Part shown: in pieces, positions 19,184 to 29,034 of the stretch
How the letters are laid out: each line of letters begins with the position of its first letter
Numbering within the stretch: position 1 is the first letter of the stretch
NCBI GenBank assembly: GCA_032718475.1
Contig: JAUCBJ010008126.1
Location: 62,001 to 126,000 of the forward strand
From: Nemertoderma westbladi
Lineage: Eukaryota > Xenacoelomorpha > Nemertodermatida > Nemertodermatidae
DNA length: 64,000 nucleotides
Direction: 5' to 3'
Made by a program: the position numbers and the translations under genes
Notes under the pieces: generated by a model
The model's input: the letters and a program-made list of their open reading frames with translations, nothing else
Databases searched by the model: none
Told to the model about the DNA's origin: nothing

Positions 19184-19504
19184 TGGGAGTGGATGTCTGA
19201 TAGTGTTAATAGTGGGGTTCAGGTGGGAGTGGATGTCTGATAGTGTTAATAGTGGGGTTCAGGTGGGAGTGGATGTCTGATAGTGTTAATAGTGGGGTTC
19301 AGGTGGGAGTGGATGTCTGATAGTGTTAATAGTGGGGTTCAGGTGGGAGTGGATGTCTGATAGTGTTAATAGTGGGGTTCAGGTGGGAGTGGATGTCTGA
19401 TAGTGTTAATAGTGGGGTTCAGGTGGGAGTGGATGTCTGATAGTGTTAATAGTGGGGTTCAGGTGGTAGTGGATGTCTGATAGTGTTAATAGTGGGGTTC
19501 AGGT
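19184..19504 (+). repeat. 40-bp minisatellite, eight copies
   Basis: Unit gggagtggatgtctgatagt plus gttaatagtggggttcaggt. The eight copies are virtually identical (one g-to-t change at about 19466), so the array is young. Confidence 0.97.
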
Positions 19505-19856
19505 TCAACGGAAAGATTGGAGAAAATAATATAAAGACATCCATTCAGTGGGTAAATGTTGCTTACTAGAACAATCACCCTAGTATTCTTCCATCAAGTA
19601 TATTGAACTAGGGGGATCGACTAAGGCTCATGTTCCACTGCACAACATAAAGAAAGCAGGAAAGAAATAATATAATAATATAAACAAATTAAAATAAAAT
19701 AAAAGTATTAACTTCTGAAAGATAAAGTTGGTGCACGCATATAAAGTACATAAGCGTAAGAAAAATAATTCACGCATATTAAATACATAATATGCGTAAG
19801 CAGGGAGAAAATGCATAAACGCTATGCACATGTTTATGGCATACATTTTGTAATAT
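19505..19856. other. AT-rich DNA, nothing recognised
   Basis: Short A/T-rich sequence with palindromic-looking acgcatatt/aatatgcg near 19770-19800. No gene or repeat family is supported. Confidence 0.45.
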
Positions 19857-20285
19857 TCAATGTTTTTTTTCAAGATATTTGTTATATTTCTCCTCTAAAA
19901 CATTGAGAAAAAAATTGCAATGAATTTTTGTCTCGATGTTTTTTTTCTCAATGTTTTTTTTTCTCAATGTTTTTTTCTCCATGTTTTTTTTCTTCATGTT
20001 TTTTTTCTCAATGTTTTTTCTCCATGTTTTTTTCTCCATGTTTTTTTTCTCAATGTTTATTTTCTTAATGTTTTTATCTCAATGTTTTTTTTTCTCAATA
20101 TTTTTTTTCTCCATGTTTTTTTTCTCCATGTTTTTTTCTCAATGTTTATTTTCTCAACGTTTTTTCTCTCAATGTTTTTTTTCTCATTGTTTTTTTTCTC
20201 AAAATGTTTTTTTCTCAATGTTTTCATCTCCATGTTTTTTTTCTCCATGTTTTTTTTTCAATGTTTTTTCTCAATGTTTTTGTCT
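19857..20285. repeat. Low-complexity T-rich repeat (tttctcaatgttttt)
   Basis: Irregular 13-17-bp units alternating ctcaatg or ctccatg with runs of T. It yields spurious Phe-rich frames on the plus strand and Lys/Asn-rich frames on the minus strand. The varied spacer length suggests slippage growth. Confidence 0.92.
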
Positions 20286-21130
20286 TCAAGTCCGAGTTTG
20301 GTTTGTCTTTACATTATAGGCCTATCACAATGAACCTAATAATACCAGTATATAGTGCATTGCCCAGACTGCATGTGCACTTCCAAAATGTTGAAATTTA
20401 GTACAGTATTTGAAATATGCAGGGTAGGCCTATAGCGTACCGTACGCACAGTGTATAATGTCAGATTGTACACCATTAGGTAGATAAACTGTCCGTGTTA
20501 AAAATCAGCCAGTACTACTGTTCACTGTTATTATAGGCCCACTCCAGTAATCCCCGCCTATACCCTGGTACTACAATAAAGGATATTGCTGTATTGAGTT
20601 ACCCCATAAATTGAGTCCGCCCAATGACCTGTAAACTAACCAATTTATTTAGTTACAACATTTAATGACCACATTTACCAGTTTAGTTTTGGGTGATATT
20701 CTACATAAAGGTTGAATTATATGTTAATAGCTTTCCAACAGTTCGCAAAGCCCACATACATCTCAGACGATTGGACCCCTCGGTTTCTGTAGAATCTATC
20801 AAAGATTTCCTCAATGAACAAAAGATACAGTTTGACTCGATTATTGCAATCCCCTAAGAAATGAGTCGCCATTCCAAAGCTTTCATTTAACCTGTAACCA
20901 GGACAACAAGGAGGCATTGATGGGCCCGGATTTATGGGAAGATGGGATCACCATCAGATTCTATCCCCTCTCACAGGAGGAACAGTCCTCCCTCGGGCTC
21001 AAACCTTGCTATAGACCTAACACGTAATCCTTCTCGTAGGCCAATCTTCTCACAGACTCATATCGACAATGAGGTGGTAGAATCGGAATCTACTAAGGAC
21101 CTGCAATGACTCCCTATCAATAAGTACACT

Positions 21131-21430
21131 ACCAGTATCTCGGATTCACTCCTCGCTTCCTCAAAGGGTTCGGGGTGTGTTCCTAACTCTGCAATGAACT
21201 CGGATTCACTCCTCGCTTCCTCGACGGGTTCAGGGTGTGTTCCTAACACTGCAACGAACTCGGATTTACTCCTCGCTTCCTCAATGGGTTCAGGGTGTGT
21301 TCGTAACACTGCAACGAACTCGTATTCACTCCTCGCTTCCTTGTCGAGTTCAGGGTGTGTTCCTAACACTGCAACGAACTTGGATTCACTCCTCGTTTCC
21401 TCGACGGGTTCAGGGTGTGTTACTAACTGA
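21131..21430 (+). repeat. 60-bp tandem repeat inside LINE A coding region
   Basis: Five 60-bp units (ctcggattcactcctcgctt, then cctcgacgggttcagggtgtgttcctaacactgcaacgaa). As 60 is a multiple of three, the frame is preserved and would give a 20-residue repeat (NSDSLLASSTGSGCVPNTAT). It lies directly upstream of the RT frame and expanded within the element. Confidence 0.88.
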
Positions 21431-22888
21431 TTGGTATGCAACATTGATGCATCCGCTTTCCTGAATGACCATAGACTTGTAGATGTCGATTCACTATTAC
21501 TCGGTGACGATGAGTGTGAGAAAATAAACAAAGCGTACTTCATTCTCTCCAACGCCTTGAAAGACGCTGCTCCTCAATCTAGGGTCTCCAACCGCATGGC
21601 CAAACCATGGTTCGACTCAGTATGCTTTGCTAAGCGACAGCTTGTACTATCTTTAAATGCGAGAGTCAAGACGGATGATTCCGTTCGAGTTGATCTTTCT
21701 ATAGCCAAAAAAGAATACAAAACTCTAATCCATGAAAAGCGTGACGCATTTCTTCTAAAATCTGAGATGGTGTTGATCGAAAAGGTAGAACAACAACCTT
21801 ATCAATGGACAAAAAAGAAAAACACAAACAGAATCAGCTGCCCTATTCCGCTCGAATCTTGGGAGTCACACTTCACTGACCTGTTGGATTCCAATCCTGA
21901 TGATGAAGTCGTAGTCAATTCTTCCGAAATCCAAGTCAACACATCGGGAACATCAACTCTCAACTTAGAACCAGACCCTTGCCCACCTTTCACTCAAAAG
22001 GAAGTCGAATCCGTAATTCACAAAAAGAAGAATGGAAAGTCGAGTTGGCCGGATCAATTACCGTATGAACTATTCAAAGCCGCTCCTCCCTTAGTACTGG
22101 TACTTTACAAGGGCAAAGGTTCCAGAACAGATCCAAACTCTTATCGAGGAATAGCATTGCTCTGTAATGCCTTTAAGATCTTCACAAGCTTAATCATAAT
22201 TCCTCTTCAACAGCAGACTTATCCTTTCATTCCACCAGAACAATATGGTTTCATGCCAGGTAGGTCAACTCCACTCGCACAGCTCATAAATAGAATACAC
22301 TCAAATCTCTCATTGCCAAGGAACCCCCTGTACGCTGTATTCATAGACTTTCGCAAGGCTTTCGACACCGTACCAAGATCCAAGCTATTATACAAGATCA
22401 AATTGACTTCAACATCATGGGACCTCCTTCGTATTATAAAAGCCATTCTCAATGTAAACTGTTTGCAAATTTTCGACGGATTCATAAAATCAAGAGTTGT
22501 AAAACAACTACGGGGATTACTACAGGACGATAGCCTTAGTCCTTTGCTCTTCATCCTGCTTATCTCCGACATCGTAGACTGCATTAAACACTCTGTTCTT
22601 GAGGTTGGGGAACTAATAATATTGCTCTTTGCAGATGATCTAGTCTTCTATAGTGATTACCGCAAAGATATTCAGGCTGGCCTCAATGTGGTAGCTGCTT
22701 GGTCTGCTAATAACGGGCTAGAAGTGAATCTTTCTAAGACTAAAATTATGAAGTTCTGGCGTGGTGGCCGGCTAAGTAATTTGGATAACTTCACATATAA
22801 CGGCTGCAAAGTAGAAATAGCAAACTCCTACAATTATCTCGGGGTTACTTTACAAACAACGCTGTCCTTCTCTAAACATGTCGTTTAA
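21431..22888 (+). pseudogene. LINE A reverse transcriptase (partial)
   Basis: 485 residues open. RT landmarks in order: SYRGIALLCNAFKI, EQYGFMPGRST, FIDFRKAFDTV (motif A), GLLQDDSLSPLLF (motif B; the usual QGDS is changed to QDDS), FADDLVFYSD (catalytic motif C) and NLSKTKIMKFWRGG. A stretch is missing before VLYKGKG: the frame passes from PYELFKAAPP directly to it, so an internal deletion removed part of the fingers. The frame stops at 22888, with related coding in other frames downstream (23039-23233 and 23360-23460). With a deletion, a changed motif B and frameshifts, it is unlikely to be active. Confidence 0.8.
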
Positions 22889-23359
22889 ATTATGTGTTAA
22901 GCTGGAGCCTCTATTCATTCATTATACAAACTGTACCTCCTCTCTCTGGGCACTGCAATCATACTATTTAATCTGAAAGTTCGGCCCATCATTATCTACG
23001 GTTTTAGAGAAATCTGGCCTCACATAACATCGGCGAACATGCATTCCATCGATAAGATAAAGACTTCCTTTCTTAAGAAGACACTCTCTGTCCACAAAAC
23101 AACACGCAACCGTCTTGTTCTTGCAATCTGCAATGAACGTTCTTTAATCACAGACGTTGTTTCTCTTCTCAATCTTCCTCATACAGCTTCCCTGGCTCCG
23201 ATTTATAGGAGATACATCGTGGATATAAATTAAAATCCAATAAATCCTGAAATAAATCCATCATTCTGGAACTCACTAGCTTTCCTAGATCCTGATTGGC
23301 GGGGTCCACACCGCCCACTGAGACACGTGATCACTAGGTTCAGTGTTCACGGCTTCCAC

Positions 23360-23460
23360 CACCGTATCTGTACGAGGGGAGATTTTGACGAACCCGAATC
23401 AAGCTGTGTCTGTAAACTGTGTGGATCGCAAGCTAGTATATATCACCTTCTTAGCTGCAA
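23360..23460 (+). pseudogene. LINE A C-terminal zinc motif remnant
   Basis: Reading from about 23363 gives RICTRGDFDEPESSC and then CVCKLCGSQASIYHLLSC (23405-23458), a C-x-C-x2-C-x7-H-x3-C arrangement like the C-terminal cysteine-histidine motifs of several LINE clades. It is out of frame with the RT block, confirming decay by indels. Confidence 0.6.
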
Positions 23461-23759
23461 TCGAAATACCCGGCCATTATCTAAATGGGCAACATCTTAA
23501 GCCCCCCAACCTTCTATTTTACTACCGGTACCGTCGTTGCCACAGTTGGTAATTGGTTTTAACGGTTTCAAATTTTAAAATTGATTTTAAGGCAGAACCT
23601 CTCTTTTAGATTATTATTATTGTTAATAAAGTGTATTGTATTATTACTTTTTAGTATGGCCTATATATTTATAATTCTAATTAACCGTTGTGCTAGATGA
23701 ATTTACTTCCTTGTCTCTATATCGTGATATTTTACATTATGTGCCATAATCTGGCTTGA

Positions 23760-23784
23760 TTAAAACAATATATATATGTTAATA

Positions 23785-23816
<32 letters not shown>

Positions 23817-23840
23817 ATATATATGTACATATATAGTAGT
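23760..23840. repeat. TATATG-type microsatellite
   Basis: Alternating tatata/tatgta sequence between the LINE A end and the split retroelement tail. Simple sequence only. Confidence 0.8.
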
Positions 23841-23967
23841 ATCTTGTCTGTATATTTCGAGTTGTCTTTTTAAATATCTGCTTTCTATAGTCTGTTGTTG
23901 ATATATTTTGAGTTGTCTTCGAAACATTTACGGTTTATATGTCCGTCGTTTTACTCGATATGGAATT

Positions 23968-25659
23968 ATGAATCTGAATTTATTTTAATCCCGTAACATA
24001 CGGAATATTAGTTAAATAATAATACAAATAGATAACAGGGTAACATACGAGTAAGATAATTATATACTATACAGTAAGTAGCCTACGATGAATTCATATA
24101 ATTTAAATATACAGTGGCAGAGAAAAATAAGGCGATTAAAATATGGCAAACAGTGATAAAAAATAATTATTTTGGGAGACCCAGGGTGAGAAGGAAAAGA
24201 GCGCATCGAAGGTCAGTCGCGCATGGGGGAATGCCGGGGCAAGATTGTTGCACAGTAAACAGATGCAACCATCATCCGCTTTCCAACAGTTGGGACTGCT
24301 GCCTAGAGTCTGATGACAACGCCGCTGCACGGCGGCAGAAGCCGGACAGGCATACCAACCTGATGTCACAATCGGGGTTGACGACGTTGTCTACGGCGTC
24401 TTATATCGCAGTGGAGGAGGAGAACTTGCTTACTCCACACCACAGTTTAAAATAAAAGGCGCTATATTTGCGAACATGTTCTAGAATGGCAACATTCTCG
24501 GTGGGTGTGAAAATATTCACCTATGCGTGACTGCAGGAAAGACCACCGAGAGCCATAGACGTTTTGCTGAGTCTAACGAGATCAGAGACAAATTTATTTT
24601 CGAGGCTAAATGGACACAGCATGCCAGACCCCTTTTGTGCAAGTGTGCAAAGTGACCGCTGGGTCCATTTTTGGTTGTGAGAGTTATACCGAGATTATTA
24701 AACTCACTGACAAATTCGATCTTCGTACCATTGTAAATTAGAACATCATTGTTACACATGCGACCTCCCCGGCGAAATTTTATGGCTTTGGTTTTGGATA
24801 AATTGACGGTTAGGTCATTTACCTTACAATAGTCAGCTAGAGAATCAAGACCATTTTGTACGTCAACAATCGAGTTACCATATATTGCCAGATCGTCGGC
24901 ATACATAATAACAAGGCAGGAGCTGCAACTAAAATACTAGGTAGATCTGCAACAAACAAACTAAATAAAAGAGGTGAAAGTTTATCCCCTTGCACAACAC
25001 CAATGGTCTGAATTATCGGCTGTAAAACGTATGCACCAACACAAATGTAAACAAAATTAATAGCAATAAGGGCCCAAATACAGGATATAAAATGTTTGCT
25101 GACACCGAAATGAGATAATTTAAAACAAAGTCTTTGCCTGTTAACGGAGTCAAAAGCTGTGGTAAAATCAACAAAAACACAATACACATGACCACCTGCG
25201 GGTTGTAGCGATGTACGAATGAAGTTATACAGTAAATTGACAGCCATTTTCGTGGAATACTTTTTTCGAAAGCCGTACTGCTGGACCGGTAGAATAAAAT
25301 GAGACTCCGCCCACGTATAAAGTCTAGTAAATAACATGGCGGTGTAAGTTTTGAGTAAACAAGAAAGTAACGCTATACCCCGATAACTATCAGGAGAGCA
25401 CTTGGGGCCTTTTCCCTTGTAAAGTGGTGGTAGATACGACGCTAACCACGAAACTGGGCAACAGGCACAATTAAAGCACAAAGAGAATAAAGCAAGTAAG
25501 TAGGGTAATAATAACCCAAAACCAGATTTTAATATTTCGTTGGTTATTCTGTCTGGACTAGCTGCCTTATGGGCTTTCTGGTCATCGACTGCTTCTGTAA
25601 TTTCGGTGGCAGAAATTGGGGTGTCGAGAGTGGGACAGGGCTTGGGGGTAATCCCTCTG
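23968..25659 (-). mobile_element. LINE B, 5'-truncated non-LTR retrotransposon with 11-bp TSD
   Basis: A minus-strand insertion flanked by gatatggaatt at 23957-23967 and 25660-25670. The related sequence at 4470-4520 has a single gatatggaatt running straight into the tail, proving the insertion boundaries. The 5' end (right) is cut within the coding region just before the RT domain, as expected for incomplete reverse transcription. The 3' end (left) finishes gaattcag-like without a long poly(A), more like CR1/RTE-type tails. Confidence 0.82.
24517..25659 (-). pseudogene. LINE B reverse transcriptase (frameshifted)
   Basis: The first frame (from 25659 down to 24837) holds the pre-RT segment AHKAASPDRITNEIL, LPPLYKGKGPKCSPDSYRGI, QQYGFRKKYSTK, FVDFTTAFDSVNR (motif A) and GVVQGDKLSPLLF (motif B). 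The catalytic motif YADDLAIYGNS and NLSKTKAIKFRRGG lie in a second, overlapping frame (24906-24517), so one indel near 24900 separates them. The protein resembles the LINE A RT (shared NLSKTK.xKFxRGGR block) but is not a close copy. Any apparent N-terminal extension past 25659 is the adjoining minisatellite read in frame. Confidence 0.82.
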
Positions 25660-25707
25660 GATATGGAATTGTAGTAAATTAAATGCCAGCCTGTCTGGTG
25701 CTGCGCC

Positions 25708-26035
25708 GGCACACGGCGCGGACACACGGCGTTGACACACGGCGCGGACGCAAGGCGCGGTCACACGGCGCGGTCACACGGCGCGGATACACGGCGCTGA
25801 CACACGGCGCGGACACACGGCGCGGGCACTCGGCGCGGACACACGGCGCGGACATACGGCGCGGACATACGGCGCGGTCACACAACGCGGACACACGGCG
25901 TGGACACACGGCGCGGACACACGGCGCGGACACACGGCGCGGACACACGGCGCAGACGGACGGCGCGGACACACGGCACGGAGACACGGCGCGGACACAC
26001 GGCGCCGACACACGGCGCAGACAATCGGCGTGGTT
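25708..26035. repeat. GC-rich 13-bp minisatellite (gacacacggcgcg)
   Basis: About 25 units of 13 bp, very CpG-rich against an AT-rich background. With no stop codons, all frames on both strands stay open, giving Arg/Ala/Val/Pro-rich spurious proteins. The array starts exactly where the split retroelement tail ends (gctgcgccgg). Confidence 0.95.
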
Positions 26036-26405
26036 TGAGTACCAGCTGACCGTTACATCGAAATCCGGAACAAAGGTACACATTCTGAGGCAGTTGGTAA
26101 CTCACTCCTATGACTAACATGTTGTCAAATCATAATTTTTAGAAATTTAGAAATTAGAAATTCAAAAATTATTGTAGGATTATTGTATTACAGTTATATT
26201 TTTATTTATTATATTGAAACTTAATTTTAAATATTGTCATATTGAAAAAGTCTCCTACTTCACGTTAGTCGTATTACAGAACGAAATATTATTTTAAACT
26301 CCAGCTTCTCGTTTTTTAACTGTAAATAGACCGAAATTTAACTGACTGTAAATTAACCTCCACCAGGTTATTTTTTAGTTTCACTTTCTAGTTCTTCCAA
26401 TACAA

Positions 26406-27053
26406 TTATGAGAATTGGAGGTTACGGAGTTCTTCTTGAATTAGAGTCAGCAATACAAGTCCCATCCACCCCAGAATAGAAGTGACGTGATCCGAACCGC
26501 TTTCAATTTCTTCAGAATGACTGGCCACTGTAGTACTACTGGTTGTTTCCATGACATCATCCTTCCACTCTGCTGTGCTGCATGTTCCATTACAGCATTG
26601 CATCTGACACGACTCATATATATCTGAGAGCTCACTTACTAATGCATCTCTTACTGCTAACCCAAAATAGACGTCGTCTTTACGGACTTCTTCTGTCTTG
26701 GCGACTGGTAGTGCTACTGTACGGAAGTAGTTACATCCGTACTCATTCAGGGCTAGGCAATGCATCACTTTGGTGTGGCATTTCTTAACCACCATTTCAA
26801 AGGAAATCTTATCATGCTTATCCGAGTATCCCCTTAAGTGGTATGTTAAAACACCGCATATGGAACAGTAGTAATGGATTACATCCTCTTCTATAAAACG
26901 GTTGACTTTTGTATACCTCGCCACTATACTTTCATATCTATTTTGTAGATCTTTATTGGGAGAAGAAATTGTCCAGTTAAAGCCATGTGGACAATCGATA
27001 CTGAAAGTAATTCGTATGAGAAATGAAACATATGCTGCGGAAATTAATTGCAT
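26406..27053 (-). CDS. Cysteine-rich secreted or membrane-anchored protein, family unknown
   Basis: An uninterrupted 215-codon frame from an ATG. Residues 1-18 are hydrophobic (LISAAYVSFLIRITFS), a plausible signal peptide. The body has paired cysteines (DCPHG, YYCSIC, KKCHTKVMHC, YGC, CQMQCCNGTC) and potential N-glycosylation sites NWT and NGT. Near the C-terminus is a Ser/Thr/Glu-rich stalk followed by a hydrophobic stretch (ILGWMGLVLLTLI) and a short polar tail, suggesting a membrane span or lipid anchor. The cysteine-rich extracellular layout resembles small surface receptors or Ly6-like proteins, but I cannot assign it. It is intronless as seen here. No transposon motif is present, so it may be a host gene or a retrocopy. 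Confidence 0.5.
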   Translation of the reverse strand: MQLISAAYVSFLIRITFSIDCPHGFNWTISSPNKDLQNRYESIVARYTKVNRFIEEDVIHYYCSICGVLTYHLRGYSDKHDKISFEMVVKKCHTKVMHCLALNEYGCNYFRTVALPVAKTEEVRKDDVYFGLAVRDALVSELSDIYESCQMQCCNGTCSTAEWKDDVMETTSSTTVASHSEEIESGSDHVTSILGWMGLVLLTLIQEELRNLQFS

Positions 27054-28507
27054 TATATAGAAATTCTAATGATGGAGTTCTAATAATAATTGTTATCTAT
27101 GGTATAATTAATTAACTGAGTTCGCATAAAGATTGTTATTAGGATTATCAGAGATTTTATTTCAGCAAACAACGTAGGAAGCCTAGTTAAGTGATTATTG
27201 ACCCTGAAACCGCACTGCCGAGTAAATGAATAAATATTGTCTAATAGGGTTGGGCAGGAAATAATTGTTAGGGTTAGAAACACGTTCGTGGGGCTTTACA
27301 CCCAAAGGAGCAAAGAGGATTAATGAAAGGAGAGGGAAGAGGTATTGTATTAACAGGAAATTTGTGTTTTAAAAGTAATTAAGTCATATGTTTTTAGGTG
27401 TGGAGACAACCCAATTTGTAAAAATTATTAAAACTTACCTTATGCCGATAGTATTGATACTAAAATATTAATTTATCATGTCAACACATCAACAAAATTA
27501 TTTAGCTAAAGAATCTCGATTAAATACTCCCAGGCAATTATTTTGCGATATAAAACAAGCTGGCTCATTAGTATGGCACCTTACACTAGTAGTAGTGCCT
27601 GCCTATGCCATATAGATGTAATTACCCGTTGCCAAGTAGTGGTGAGATGATTGGACTGGTTCCAACTAATAGGCAATAGCTACTGTAGTAGTGTGCCAAG
27701 GAATGAGGGAGCTGGAAGTATAGAGTCACAATATACATTATGATAAACTTAATTACGTTTAGATCAATTAAAAACACATTTCTTAAAGCAAATCACTTGA
27801 AGTAATTAAAAACTATAATGTAAGGGGGTATGGGGATTACAGCTGTATAATTTTTAAGTATAATTATTTATATCTTATACTATAAAATAATTAATTTCCA
27901 TTAAAAGTCATGTTGAAAATGCTGTTTTTACCCTAATCAACTTAATTTACTAATTAACTGCTATTATCTTAGCTTCTCGAAGGCCACACGGAAATTCAAC
28001 TTGGAAAAATTCTAAACTTTTGACAAACAACATGTGTACCAAGTTTGGATAGATTTCATTGAGATTTGGCTATTAATGATTTGGTTATTAACGTTTAAAA
28101 TTGGACACAACAGAACCACAGACACACCGATTGAGTTAGTGGTACCCGTATGCTAAGCTCGCGTACTTTCGTGGCTCGCCCCACAATTGAATAAGGGGTA
28201 ACAAGGTGCCCTGAATCGATTGGCGGGTTGTGTTTTTGCAAAAAGACGAGGAGACGGTCGTAATGACCGGTTTAAGTAAGCGTGGGAAGCGAATTTTGAA
28301 AATCGGCTGTGATTGGCTGGCTACAGATTTTAAGTTTTTATTAATTTTATCATTTTATCAATGTTCCTCATTATGAATTTACTTAGTTGTGTGTCAAAAA
28401 ATGCGCAAGACTATCCGCTTTCAATTGATATAAGCCACGAGTGAAATGATTGAGATTTAATGTTTATTTGAATGGATTGAAGATCTCTATCCTTATAATG
28501 CTAGATA
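27054..28507. other. AT-rich DNA, no gene seen; possible repeat fragment
   Basis: No supported coding region. 28030-28180 (acatgtgtaccaagtttgga ... ggacacaacagaaccacaga ... cacaccgattgag) has the style of widespread transposon-derived sequence in invertebrates, but no second copy in the window confirms it. Confidence 0.45.
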
Positions 28508-29034
28508 AATAATCAGTCCATCGGCCAGCCGATAGGATCGGAAAGCATGGAAGTGGAATCGGCCAGCAGCCAGCATAGGGGATACCTTTGGTGGCACCTG
28601 GAAGTACATCGGCCATCCAGCATAGGGGATACTTTTTGGTGACCATCTGAAAGTCCATCGGCGAGCAGCCAGCATAGGGGATACTTTTTGGTGGCCACCT
28701 GGAAGTCCATCAGCCAGCAGCCAGCATAGGGGATACTTTTTGGTGGCCACCTGGAAGTACATCGGCCATCCAGCATAGGGGATACTTTTTGGTGACCATC
28801 TGAAAGTCCATCGGCGAGCAGCCAGCATAGGGGATACTTTTTGGTGGCCACCTGGAAGTCCATCAGCCAGCAGCCAGCATAGGGGATACTTTTTGGTGGC
28901 CACCTGGAAGTACATCGGCCATCCAGCATAGGGGATACTTTTTGGTGGCCACCTGGAAGTCCATCAGCCAGCAGCCAGCATAGGGGATACTTTTTGGTGG
29001 CCACCTGGAAGTCCATCGGCCCGTCAGCATAGGG
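28508..29034 (-). repeat. 49/52-bp minisatellite, left block
   Basis: Units of 49 or 52 bp, read on the plus strand as ggggatactttttggtggcc, acctggaagtccatcggcca, g(cag)ccagcata. Inside the block a three-unit higher-order repeat of 153 bp recurs (gaagtacatcggcc at 28601, 28754 and 28907). Because 49 is not a multiple of three and the units lack stops, long spurious frames arise on the minus strand. The same family resumes after the LINE at 31910. Confidence 0.95.

Larger units (their letters stand above)
20917..23650 (+). mobile_element. LINE A, non-LTR retrotransposon (decayed)
   Basis: A plus-strand LINE whose body holds an RT domain (21431-22888) and a C-terminal zinc motif (23405-23458), with a 3' end near an AATAAA at 23625-23630. 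The 5' boundary is uncertain, because upstream coding is interrupted by a five-copy 60-bp repeat. No poly(A) or target duplication was located. RT sequence features place it among the APE-type LINEs (Jockey/I/CR1 group); the exact clade is not resolvable by eye. Confidence 0.75.
23844..25707 (+). repeat. Retroelement tail interrupted by LINE B
   Basis: 23844-23967 plus 25660-25707 together correspond to the uninterrupted copy at 4360-4520. The break falls at gatatggaatt, which is present on both sides of LINE B. The left copy in this window thus acts as the empty site. Confidence 0.8.

Noticed and set aside
19920-20333. Phe-rich membrane-like protein and opposite-strand Lys-rich protein
   Set aside because: Low-complexity T-rich repeat. 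Hydrophobicity comes from TTT codons, not a gene.
25683-26120. Arg/Ala- and Val/Pro-rich frames on both strands
   Set aside because: Translations of the 13-bp GC-rich minisatellite, open in nearly every frame.
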